In this document: in pieces, positions 22,266 through 32,864 of the stretch | Layout: each line of letters begins with the position of its first letter | Numbering within the stretch: the first letter of the stretch is position 1 | NCBI GenBank assembly: GCA_030762895.1 | Contig: CM061067.1 | Span: 49,439,667 to 49,503,666 of the forward strand | DNA: 64,000 nt | Direction of reading: 5' to 3' | Source of the DNA: Sophora flavescens | Taxonomy: Eukaryota > Streptophyta > Magnoliopsida > Fabales > Fabaceae | The notes under the pieces: model-generated | What the model was told of the DNA's origin: nothing | Database searches by the model: none | What the model saw: only the letters and a program-made list of their open reading frames with translations | Translations under genes and position numbers: made by a program

Positions 22266-23184
22266 TTGATACAAGCTCTTAGAATATGAAAGAAGAGATT
22301 AATAGAAGTTCATAGAAATTGGTTTCAACTCAAACAGAGTTTTCTACCATTTTCTAGAGATTTTAGAAGTTAAAAGAGCTTTCAAAACATTTTAAGAAGA
22401 CATAAAGTAAACTCATGAAATAAGTGTAAAACTTGAAATAGAAGAGTATGAGAGTGTTACACTTGAAACTAGAAAGAAAAAGTATGAAGAACTTGAAGCT
22501 TGAAACTAAGTAAAAATGGAAACTTCAAGTGTTAGAAACTTAAAAATGAGAAAGTGAAGAAGTAGGAAAGTGATTAAGAGAAAATGAAATGGGTACTTAT
22601 AGAGGGAGAGGGGAGTGGGACGTCCAAGAGGAGAGAGGGAAGAGCTTCGAGAGCAAGTTTGGTCTTATGCCTTGTTTGGTTGAAGCGGAAAGAAAAATAG
22701 GTTTTTAGAATATAATATGATTAATTTGAAAAGTGTGATGATTACACTTTTGGAGTGTGTCATAACCCATGTCCATCATATCCCATCAAGTCACTTCACT
22801 TCTTTTGGGCTCCCTTTTCTGCTCCATTATGTATCTGGTTCATGTTTCCGATCGTATTTCGTCAGGAATAAATATTATATTTTATTTCCGAACTCAAATT
22901 TTCGAAAATTTCCAATATCATACAAAACATCACAAAAACACTAACCGTTTCATTCACGGTTCAGAATTAGGTTTTCTGCTCAGTAAACTTGTACTGGCAG
23001 TGAAAACGCAGATCGGCTTTCGTCTGAATTTTCTATCGAAAATTTAACCGTGACTTCATACTATAAAAAAACATAAGAAAAATATTGTAGTTTATTTAAA
23101 ATAACTCTCTTGATTTTATCAAAAATTAATACATATACACATGTATTTACTGCCACAGAAAGACACAAAAATCGGGGCGTTACA
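22266..23184 (-). other. U3 end of the minus-strand LTR, noncoding
   Basis: The remaining LTR sequence, running to its 5' terminus at 23184. On the minus strand the first part shows the same layout as the other LTRs (TGTAACGCCCCGATTTTT, then a CGAAAATTCAGACG-like stretch near 23010-23045). Purine-rich on the plus strand at 22290-22680. No gene. Confidence 0.6.
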
Positions 23185-23528
23185 TCAATGGTGCTAAAGT
23201 TGCTACTGGAAATCATTTTGATGTTAAAGTTTATATTCCTAGATTTAATCTAGAACCATCATATCACACAATGCCATTTAAGTTTCAAAGACGCCAATTT
23301 CCATTGGTACTTAGCTTTGCGATGACTATAAATAAAAGTCAAGGACAAACATTATCTCATGTTGGACTATATTTACCTGCTCCTGTTTTTTCACATGGAC
23401 AATTATATGTTTCCATTTCTAGGGTTAAATGTAAGAGTGGTCTGAAGATTTTAAGTTGTAATGATCATGGTGAGGCATGCAGATTGGTTAAGAATGTTAT
23501 CTATAAAGAAGTTTTTGAGCAGGTTTGA
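23185..23528 (+). pseudogene. Helitron RepHel, C-terminal end of the helicase
   Basis: Directly after the right end of the inserted LTR the helicase resumes: FPLVLSFAMTINKSQGQTL (about 23299-23355) is the conserved late PIF1 motif, followed by QLYVSISRV (about 23401-23427) and a stop at 23526-23528. The interrupted helicase ends at 8422 in GVNV, so the two blocks continue across the insertion with only the duplicated target (TCATT/TCAAT) between them. This shows the Helitron was there before the LTR. Confidence 0.88.
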
Positions 23529-24179
23529 TTTAAAATGTGCTCCATTATGTTTGTAAAGTTTTTGGTTTATTAGATGATATTTGAGATTATTGTACCAATA
23601 CAATATTGTAGATATGTATTTTAAATTTGTGTGTGCCATGAATATCTAACTCTTGATGAAGATTCTTTAGTTTAAAAACACATATTCACTATTAATCTCC
23701 AATGAACGTATAATATTGAATTTATCCATTAACCTTCAAATGGTTCTTTTTTTTTCGTAAAGCAAGCTTGCTTATTTGGTATTTACGAAATGCACTATCA
23801 AAATAATTTACCTTTACTGAGCTATAAAACTTTAATAAATAGTATGATTGCAATTTTTATAATTCAATTAAACTTTACCAATAATATTTTTTTAATCTTA
23901 ACTTGTGAATAATCTCACGTTCATATAAGGCAGTAACAAATCATAATAAACATTTAGGAATTAGGAAATCAAACTTTGTTCTAATATTGTCATCATTTAG
24001 AATTATACACATCCAACATAAAATATATCAAGGAATATAAGCAACACATAAGTAGAATCATCATATTACCGGTCCTAATAGAAGACTGGAATTAGTTAAC
24101 ATACATTCCAACTAATACACTACTCTAGGCTTTTCTTTTTTGCTAGATTAGTTAAGCCTGAATTATCTTCACTGTTATC
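23529..24179. other. noncoding sequence after the Helitron helicase
   Basis: AT-rich, no open frame of note and no motif recognised. It lies between the helicase stop and the antisense B3 pseudogene. Confidence 0.4.
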
Positions 24180-25108
24180 TTTCTTGAATCCCCAGCTATT
24201 GTAAATTACATTCTATCTCCTTTCTTTATTCCACTTTCCTTGCAGAATTTATACCAGCCATGTCCACCAATACTGCATTCAGTGTCCCGACGGTTCAGGT
24301 ATCCCAATAGCTTGCAGTTGTGGCATCTTTTGGATTCATCCTCGATTGAAATTGTTTGCTGGTCATTCATGAAGAATTGAGAGACAATATTTGCAGGAAT
24401 TCCCTATAGAGTCACAAGTGGAACAAATAACATTTATATAATGATTATCAGATCACCAATGAAGATGTATTGATTATAGAATAGAATTATAAGATTTACC
24501 AATGCATTCTTCTTTAAGCATGTTGGATCCTTGACTTCCACAGACCATGAATTTTTTTTCGAGTCAGCAGATGGGATATCATCTTCATCTTATGATATTT
24601 CAATTGGTTCATCAATGTTCTGCATACCTCTTTGATTTGGGAGCAGTTCATACAAAAAAGGGTCATTTATTTCAATGCAAATCCTGTTAGGGGGCAATCA
24701 ATTTCCTCGCCATCCAGATTGCAAATCCTGATAAAAAAATCATTGTTTCCTACATATTTGAAATATGTGTGATGTTTGTTGTCGAGACCATAAAATTCAG
24801 ATATCTTTCTCATCCCATGGGTCAACATTCCATACTTATCATCATCCAACTCAATTGCAAGACTAATTGTATTATTTCCAGGATCTGTTACAAAACAACT
24901 GTCAGTCTTAATCTGTCCTTGCCAGTACTTCATAAATTCAGTAGGGATTATCATTTCATCCTGACAAATTAAAAATATTAGACTATAGTTGAAATGTTTA
25001 AATAAAAGACATGAGACAATAATGAAAACTAATTACCATATCTGGATATATTGCTCCATTAAATCTGCTCCTAGGTTCATTTGAGCTAGAGCTGCTACAA
25101 TTTGCCAT
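24180..25108 (-). pseudogene. two-B3-domain protein gene, broken, antisense to the Helitron
   Basis: Exon 1 (25108-25037) reads M A N C S S S S S N E P then FNGAIYPDM and ends at a GT. After a short intron (acceptor AG 24962-24961) exon 2 starts DEMIIPTEFMKYWQGQ and runs as the first B3 domain to a stop at 24667. A further frame to 24500 ends at a GT, and a last exon from 24403 reads GIPANIVSQFF, ending GWYKFCKESGIKKGDRM, the end of a second B3 domain, with a TAA at 24208-24206 followed in frame by FTIAGDS. B3 domains are plant DNA-binding folds (REM/ARF/ABI3 relatives). It is probably a captured gene or gene fragment inside the Helitron, but it could be a neighbouring host pseudogene. Exon limits are inferred from GT/AG and phase. 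Confidence 0.6.
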
Positions 25109-25871
25109 TCTTTGAAATCTGTAAGTTCACTATCAAACCTTCAATCTTAAATGTTGGTTATGATGGTTGGAAGTTAATATCACAGTTGTATTATTCAATT
25201 TAAAATTACAATTACAATACAAAAAATACACCATATATAATATAATATTTTTACTTCTGTGCATTTAGTACTTCCATTACTATGTAAAAAAAAAAATTCA
25301 TTACTAAGTTTAATCCCATTTCAGATTAATGTTCTCTTATGAATAGCATCTATAATCAAGTACACTATCTTTGTTGTGTTTTCTATAAGTTATCGGTACT
25401 TTCTAAAACAGAGTTAATCCATCATTAATAAAATCAGTACTTCAGTTCATCCAATAGTTGTTTTACTAATGTCAAGTAGTTGTTTAAGTAGACGTTGTTT
25501 TTGTTAAACACGGTATAAGTATATATTTATATGTAAAGTACCAGTGGTATTTAAAAAGTTACAATCGAAATCTTTGTCCTTCAAAGGGAACCAAACTACC
25601 CCCCAACCATATTAAAACTCCAGTCCCAAGTATAGCCCTTAAACCTGCAGAACTTTTAAAAAATTAACCAACACCTGAAACTAAGGCATTAAATAAGCCT
25701 TACCCATTACAGCAAACTCAGTACCTAAACCCGCCACATCTAGATTACAGCATATACCCACTTTAGACCATTACCTTAAAAATAAGCTGTTGCATGTATT
25801 CTAAAAGTAATGGATTTATGTGGTAATACCTAGAATCAATGGATGTAGTAATACTTTTTGAGCCCTGTTTT
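25109..25871. other. noncoding flank before LTR L1
   Basis: AT-rich, no gene or clear Helitron 3' terminus (hairpin + CTRR) found. It may be the promoter side of the antisense B3 gene and the 3' part of the Helitron. Confidence 0.35.
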
Positions 25872-26461
25872 TGTAACGCCCCGATTTTTCGGTTACTCTA
25901 TAATCTGTACTTATGAACGTCTGTGAATATTTAATATTCTAATTTTGAGTAAATTATTTTAATAAATATAAATTATTTTCATAATGTATTTTATAGTAGA
26001 AAACTACTATTAAATTTCTGATAGAAATTTCAGACGGTCCCAGTTTGAGTTTTCATTGTCAGTTAAGCTGTACTGACCCGGAAAATGAACTTCGATTAGT
26101 AAAATAAAATTTTTAATTTCTTCTAACCCAGTTATAATCATTTCTATGATTTTAAAAAATTTCTTTCAATATAAAAAATTTTCGGGTGGAAAATTAACGA
26201 AATAAAATACAATCGATTTTTACTGACAGGAAACAAATGGAACCGACATGAGCCAAGATTTCCAAAATCTAATTTGGTGCAGATTGAAAAGATTGAATGA
26301 AAGAATGACTTGATGGAGTAGATATGAATATTGTTAGCAATTAAACCATTTCATCATTTTATACAATATTGCAAGAAATGCATTATTTAAATAGAAAAAC
26401 CAAGTTTTTAATTTACAAAAAAAATAAAAATCCCTCTCTATTTCTACTTGGGACAACAAGG

Positions 26462-26486
26462 CCCCCCCCCCCCCACACACACACAC
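26462..26486. repeat. poly(C) followed by (CA)n
   Basis: A 12-13 base C run, then CA dinucleotides, 10-35 bases before the TATA box of LTR L1. Confidence 0.9.
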
Positions 26487-26495
26487 ATTCTCCTC

Positions 26496-26503
26496 TATAA
26501 ATA
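26496..26503 (+). promoter_or_regulatory. TATA box of LTR L1
   Basis: TATAAATA after a CA-rich stretch and before a pyrimidine-rich (TTC)n leader at 26531-26550; a typical plant LTR promoter layout. Confidence 0.6.
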
Positions 26504-27738
26504 CTCCTCTCTCACACCCTTGTTTCACTTTGTCTTCTTCTTCTTCTTCAAAAGAACTCACTCATTCACTTCCTACTTCCACCATAACCATACTTAGAAG
26601 CTTTCCAAAATTCTTCATCATCTTACTCTTGAGGAGTGAACACCCCGATTTTCGTTGCTTCGTAATATCGGTAAGAAATATATAAATATATATTTTTATC
26701 CAAGACTTAGAAAATGATTTTGGACAAATCAAGGTCATTTCCATGTTATTTCATAAGTTACGGGGAAGTTTTTGGTTGAAAATTCAGACGGAAACCGGTC
26801 TGCCATTTTCTGTGTTTTCACTGACAGTAAAAGTTTACTGCTCAAAAAACCTAATTTTAATTCGGGAACGAAAGACTTAAGATTTTTATTTTATTTCCTA
26901 CAAGAGTGTATTTTTAGAATTTTTTCAGAAAAAATATAATAATTTACGTTTTACGGGCGGAATACGTAGTCGGGTAGACGACGGAGTGGATTTGGAGTTT
27001 CCAAGAGCAGATAAAGAGTTTATCTTAGGATTTTGAGATGATTCATGGGGATGAATCATATTTCTAAGTCTAGAAGGTTTTTCAGGGTTATAGTGAAAAT
27101 TTATGGATTTTACGCTTTAGTCCCTGAAGTTTCTGTTAATTACCCTTTTGTCCCTGAGTTAGTTTCTAAGTTTTTTTCAAGTGAATTGGGCTATAATCCT
27201 TGTTCCCAATCTCTTAATGGACGTGGCTATGAAGCCCAAAATTTCTTGTTCATGGATTAATTCCATAAAGCCTAATTGAAACTATATAAGTTTCCTATCT
27301 TAAGTCTAATGCTTAAATTTTCAAGTGGGCCCCACAAGAATGAACCCAAGCCCAAACTAACCCAGCCCATGCGTAAGCCCATGAGGATTTATGGCTGCCT
27401 CATTGTTGTTGAATGAATCATAATGTTTCTAGAGTTTTCCACAAGTTTCTACATTACCCTACATTATCCTTGATTTTTCCACAATGTTCTTGATTCTTCT
27501 TAAATGCATGAATTATCCTAACCTATCTTTGACTCATAAATTCAGCCAACAAAGTCAAGATAAGCTAGCATTTAATGTGGCAAAATCATCATCATGACAC
27601 TTTATTGACAATTTGCAAACTAGTCCTTCAACTATTGGAATCTTTGCAACTTGGTCCTTAGAACTTAATTGCATTTGGATCCTTTAACAAGACAACTCAT
27701 CATCATCTAGAGTATTCTTAAGATGGCGCAACTATCAC

Positions 27739-27746
27739 TATAAATA
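27739..27746 (+). promoter_or_regulatory. TATA box of the 26637-30909 solo LTR
   Basis: TATAAATA, about 1.1 kb into the LTR, followed by a CT-rich leader (CTCTCACTTTTC). Confidence 0.6.
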
Positions 27747-29679
27747 GCATACTCTCACTTTTCATTTAGTTTCTTTTGCCATTTGCTTCCAAAAAACCCT
27801 AAAGTTCATAAGTCTCTTAGTTCTAAGTTTGTAAAGCAAGTTATTGGATTTCCTTTGTCATTGATCTTCAAGAGGTAAATCCTAATCTTTATTCTTAATC
27901 ATGCCTATGTTCTTTAGCAAGTTTCTTGATTCAAGGCTTATATCATAGTTGTTCATCACTTTAAAGTTTCTAACCCTAGAACTTTGAAAAGTCATAAGAA
28001 ATTCTAGAAAAATCTAATGATGATGAAACTACTTTCTATCTTCTTGATATCATGCATATTATCTAAATCCAAGAGCATGGTGTAATCAAAAATTTATTTC
28101 TTGAAAACCTAGCCTTGGCCGAATCTATCACCTTAGGGTTCGTAGAGTTTTGTTCATGTGTTTTCATGTATGATCATGTATTCTATGTGGCATGTATGAC
28201 CACACACTCTAATCCATGTTAGTCTCTTAAAATGAATATTTTTCTCAAAAATCTTTATGTTGGCCGAACCCTAAGTGGGTGAGTTTTGTTGAGTTTTGTT
28301 CATGGTTTTCATAAATGATCTTAGAAATCAATCTCTTAGTATGTATGCTTTATGAATCCAAGTTGATTTGTTAAACTAAGAATCCTAGCTCTATGAACCT
28401 ATTAAGGCCGAATCTATGTATAAAAGAGTTAGGAAGTTTTGAGTTTTAAACTTAGTTATTTAGTCACTAATCTATGATTTAGGTTAATCAAGGATCATTA
28501 ATCCATGACTTAATCATGATTAGCAATTTTAAGGATTTTGAACCCTAAAAGTCAGCCCTTGGCCGAAACCTAACCCTCATGAGTTAAGTATGTTGTGGTT
28601 TGATTTGATTTATTTTGGTTGCAATTCGTTTGAAGGAATCAATCGGGTTGGTTTGACCTAAAGCTGACGGAGGAAACCGGATTAAATTGGGAGGTTGTTT
28701 GAAAACGTTAGTTGAGTCTTCAAGAGGTAAGGGGAGCTTACCTTAGGGATTTTCTCTATAACTATTTGCTTTTAGTGTGGCTTATATGATTTATATGTGG
28801 TTTGTGATTAATTGTTTATGTTGTTTACGATGTGTTGTTTATATGTGTATTGATGATTGATCTGCTTTTAATTATCTACAGTAGTATATTTTGTTGTTAT
28901 GATGCATGATCTGGCTGGGGATATAATTATGATGATGTTGTTGAATGTTGAATGTTGTTTGAGAGGCCTGACGGTGGTCAGTGCACAACCGATTAATGAG
29001 ATAAAAGATTTAATAAGCTGTGAAAGTTATATTCAATGTTTTATGGGGAATGTTGGAATACAATAGTAGAGGAAAATATGACTTTGGAAAAATAATGATT
29101 TTTGAGAAATATTATTATTTTAATGATTTATTAGTGTAAAAGAAGTTTATGAGTCACGGTGAGAGCGTAACCGTGAAATTTTTTTAGTACTGCTAATTTT
29201 TACACAAGAAATTCCGAAATATTATAAAAAGTGATTTTGTGATATTAATATTCGAAAAGACCTTATTTATTATATAAGAAAATTATTTTAGAAGAAATGT
29301 CAAAGTTTGCCTTAAAGACGTTTTTCTTTGAAAATGCTAAACGACGGCAAGTTTCGAAATTATTTACGGTGAGAGTTTAAAAACAGCAGTACTTATGTTG
29401 AAAAGAGATTAAATTTGAATTGATTATTAGAGTTGAAGTTTCAATAAAAAGAAGTTGTTGATGATTTGACGTTATTTTGGAAAAAATGTGTTTCCAAAGG
29501 AAAAGTGGATTTTCTATGAATTGACGTTTTATTAACGAATTTCAAGTAGAAAGAATTTTCGGTTAATGAGTTTTACTTAATGACGTAAAGGATGATATAG
29601 AACGTAGTAACCGAGATGTCGGGGTACTAGTGTTCTTATGACGTTATCCTATTTTTGATTTGTTTTTCACAGACAGAAA

Positions 29680-29812
29680 AGATGTAAAAGATGTAAAACG
29701 ATGTAAAAGATTTAAAACGATGTAAGACGATATAAAAAGATGTAGAACGATGTAAGATGTAAAAAGATGTAAGAAGGTGTAAAAAGATGTAAAAATGATG
29801 TGAAATGATGTT
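29680..29812 (+). repeat. 9-11 bp minisatellite GATGTAAAA(C/A)
   Basis: About a dozen imperfect units of GATGTAAAA with variable spacers inside the solo LTR, between two copies of the ACCGAGACGTCGGGGTA motif. Confidence 0.88.
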
Positions 29813-30914
29813 ATGGAACTTAATAACCGAGACGTCGGGGTATTAAGGTTCGTTGTGTTGTAGACTAGGTATCTACTAAAAGAAGTTAACACATTGTAAG
29901 ATGTTTTCTATTACCACGAACCTAAGACTGATTGCAAGGTCTAGGGGCTTCGTGATTGAGCACTCGGACTTTGAGGTCATGTGTTGTTAATAAAAGATGT
30001 TAAGTCGTAAGCTTTTGAGAGCTTTGACAAACAAAGATATAGCACAAAGAAAAGTGTTGAGAATAAAATGTTTTCTTGCATGCATTTGGCAGACGTGCCA
30101 TAATCCAAAGAGGGATTACCTTGCAGCGTCAGGGTAGATCATACAAAGATGTTCTCATTGTGCCCAGGGTTTGGACAATGAGGCCCCATCTCAGATTGTT
30201 ATCACTGTGCCACGATGTTGGACAGTGTGCGATGGGCGTGCCTGTGGCTGTATGCCTGTGGCAATTGAGTCTGATCAACTCATCACGAGGTTGGAGATAT
30301 CTCATGAGATTAAGTATGAATGTTTAGAAGATGTATTGAAGTGTTCATGCATAGTTTTCCAACGTTGATGTTTGGGGTGTGAAACCCATTGATAAACGAT
30401 GTGATATAATATGAATGAATACTTTGTTATAGACATGTATATGTGTATGTGCAATCTTTTGTGTTGTGCATTTAGTTATGGTGATAAATCCATATATTGG
30501 CGTCTCACCCTTACAACCATATCAGAGTTGTACGAGGGGTATGATCCTTACAAGAAGATGAAGGCTGTCTAGTTCGAGGCATGCTGTGCTGTTTTTATCG
30601 GTTGTAGTGTCCGTTAGTTACGACCAGCTTAGGTAATGTTATGTTTTAAGAATAAAGTTGATTATGATTTATATGAGAAAAATATGAGGCAGTATAGTTG
30701 AAGGACTTATATACATTATGTAGTTAAGTGTGATTTGAATACGTTGTTGTGGTTATGAGGTTAAAAGAAGGAGGAAAAGAAAAAATTTTATCACCATATT
30801 TTGAAAAGATAAACGTTGAGAAAATATGATTTTCCGAAAGCAACCAGCAAATTAAGTTTAATTTCCGCAAACGGGTAACCATGTGATGACCTAAGATTAG
30901 GGTGTCACAAGGAG

Positions 30915-32817
30915 GTTCAAACTTGCTCATTCTCATCATCATCAACATCATCAAGGGTATAATCCTTCTACTTTATTCTTTAATCTCTTCAAAAACCTAA
31001 ACTTTACATACATGCATGTTAATGATCTTGTGATGCAAGTTGATTTTATCATGACGCACGTTCCTAAAACCAATTTATTTGAGCTCATCCTCACCTTTAC
31101 TATCAATTTCAACACTTGCATGTTACAAAAAGGTTTTCCAAGGCCTATTTTAATGGATGATCGAAAACCCTAGAAGGAGAAAATGGTGTTTTTACTCAAA
31201 ATTTTCACATGCATGTTATTGTTTCAAGTTACATGTTCATGACTTTAGCTTAAAATCTTCAAGAAAACTCTTTTTAGCATGAAACCAATTTTTATCAACT
31301 CATACTCATCTCCACTTTTATTTTAATAAATTGCATATGGTGAAAAATCTATCCAACCCTAATTTTTTTAAGTGGCCGAAACCACCATGGGTAGGAAAAT
31401 GGAAGATTTTGTTGATAATCTCACATGCATGACTTAAATCTATGGATGCATGTATTTTTAAACTCATGAACTCCAACAAAAATGTGTTTTCTTTCCTATG
31501 TTTGTTGATATGGCCGAAACTCTAATTATATGAGTTAAGGAAGCCTAGTTTTAATTTTTGAAAAGATGTAAGTTTTGATTATTTTTAATTTAATTACATG
31601 CATGTGGTTCACAAGTTGAGAATGACTTTAATTTTAAATTTTGAAAGAAAAGTACTTGGATCATCATTTGATTTCATCTAATTTGATGAAAAGTTGAAGA
31701 GATTTTGAGTTATATTTATTTTATGAAGAACCGTTGCTTTAATATTTATTTTAGATACATGCATGTGTTCATAAGGTTGAGAAATTAAATTTTCTAACCT
31801 ATATTTTGAGTAGGCCGAAAATCGTTTTTATATGAGGTTATAAGATTAAAATTTATTTCTAAGTTTTGAACCTTTATTTATCTCTATGATGCTTGAAGAT
31901 CATAAATCCAAAAGCTTTTAAAAATTCAAAATTTGTAGCATACTTTGCTAGTCATGGACGAGACATGCATAAGGAATTTAGGGTGATTTTATAAATTTGT
32001 GAACTTATGTAAATACTTGATTTTGTTTAGATTCGCAATCGTGACCGGAGTCCGAGTTCGTTCTCTTGAGACTGCGAGATAACTACACTCCTTTTAAACT
32101 TCGCTTAATGGTAAGGGGAGAAAGTCTGAGGGATAATTATGTTATGATGATTATCTGCCTTGTGTGCTTGTTTGATGTGTTTGATTGATGTGGTTATTAC
32201 TTTGACTGATTTGTTTGGATTTTTTTTTGAGTTCATGATGAATTGATGATGTACTTGATGCTTTATATGTATTAATTTATGACTTGTCAATATATGCATG
32301 ATGCTTGTATATGTTGAAGTGGTTGTATATATGTTTTGATTATTGCATGGAACCTAACCAATGATTAGAGCTCAAATAATAAAGATAAAAGTTTTAAGAA
32401 AATATTTACAAAGAAAATTATAAACAAAGGTTTCTTTTTAACAAGGTTTTGATAAAAAGGGGAAGTTAAATGATTTTAGTGGTTTGGTGGAAATTTTAGA
32501 GAATAAAACAAGTTTTAAAATTCAATTGGAAAAATTTGAGAGATTTTAGACAAAAAGGACAATTAATTTCCTTGAAAATGTTTTGAAGAAAAACAAAAGT
32601 TTGTTTGGCACTTAAAAGGAATTTATTTGGAAATTTCAAATATTTTAGGAAAAAGAAGATTTGAAAATAAAATGGTTTTCTGAAAATAGAAATGGATTTT
32701 CCAAAACTTAAAGTTTTAAACAAAAGAATTTCAAAAGAAATGTTTTTATTCAAAAAGAAATGTCCGGTAACTTGGTTAAGTTATAGAAAATTTTGGTTTT
32801 CGTATTTGTTTTTCACT
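30915..32817 (+). other. continuation of LTR L1, noncoding
   Basis: AT-rich LTR interior with GGCCGAAAC motifs (31374, 31514, 31812). GACCGGAGTCCGAGTTCG occurs at about 32043-32060 and an AAGGGGAGAAAGTCTGAGGG stretch near 32112. It ends at the same LTR landmark (GTTTTTCACT) that is followed by AGAACGAAAATGG in sister copies (35141). No gene. Confidence 0.6.
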
Positions 32818-32864
32818 TGTAACACCCCAGTTTTTACCGTTCCTCAATATTTGAAAATATATAT

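Larger units (their letters stand above)
8423..23184 (-). mobile_element. long LTR (minus strand) inserted in the Helitron helicase, itself interrupted
   Basis: On the minus strand it begins TGTAACGCCCCGATTTTT at 23184 and ends in GGGTGTTACA at 8423, i.e. TG...CA ends. Flanks are TCATT (8418-8422) and TCAAT (23185-23189), a 5-bp duplication with one mismatch. Leaving out the nested Ogre-like element (9757-about 21620), roughly 2.9 kb of LTR remains. No gag, pol or primer site of its own was seen, so it is best read as a solo LTR. It shares its ends with the long LTRs in the right half of the window and carries an LTR-internal ORF at 8884-9402. The junction on the 21620 side looks rearranged. 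Confidence 0.7.
3373..23528 (+). mobile_element. degenerate autonomous Helitron (RepHel), split by a nested insertion
   Basis: The plus strand carries, in order, the N-terminal region, the HUH replication-initiator domain and a PIF1-family helicase of a plant Helitron transposase. The last helicase block (23185-23528) is separated from the rest by the 8423-23184 insertion. Helitrons transpose by rolling-circle or peel-and-paste replication, with Rep nicking at the terminal TC and the helicase unwinding. Stop codons, frameshifts and the insertion make this copy inactive. I could not find its 5' TC or 3' hairpin-CTRR. The 3' end may lie beyond LTR L1, which enters at 25872. Coordinates give the coding extent only. 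Confidence 0.75.
26637..30909 (+). mobile_element. 4.27-kb solo LTR with perfect TSD
   Basis: Begins TGAACACCCCGATTTTCG and ends TTAGGGTGTCACA. AGGAG flanks it on both sides (26632-26636 and 30910-30914). No internal region or second LTR is present, so it is a solo LTR left by recombination between two LTRs. Contents in order: a TCTGCCATTTTCTG...CTGACAGTAA block shared with sister LTRs (about 26800-26840), TATA box (27739), GGCCGAA motifs (28118-28570), a GACGGTGGTCAGTGC motif (28971), short tandem repeats (29680-29812), a CCGAGACGTCGGGGTA motif twice (29612, 29829). Short frames at 30076-30368 have no recognisable protein. Confidence 0.88.
25872..32817 (+). mobile_element. long LTR L1 (open to the right), host of nested elements
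   Basis: Starts TGTAACGCCCCGATTTTTCG at 25872. Its own sequence is 25872-26636 and 30915-32817, interrupted by the solo LTR 26637-30909, and it is then entered by LTR L2 at 32818. Features shared with sister LTRs: a CAGACGG...CTGTACTGACC stretch near 26030-26085, a TATA box at 26496, then long AT-rich R-U5 with GGCCGAAAC motifs. No gene inside. The 3' end, primer site and any coding region would lie beyond base 64000. Confidence 0.7.

Noticed and set aside
30076..30368. Two overlapping frames in the solo LTR
   Set aside because: Not conserved in the sister LTRs at the same place and no motif; unlike the MDP-type LTR ORF they do not recur.
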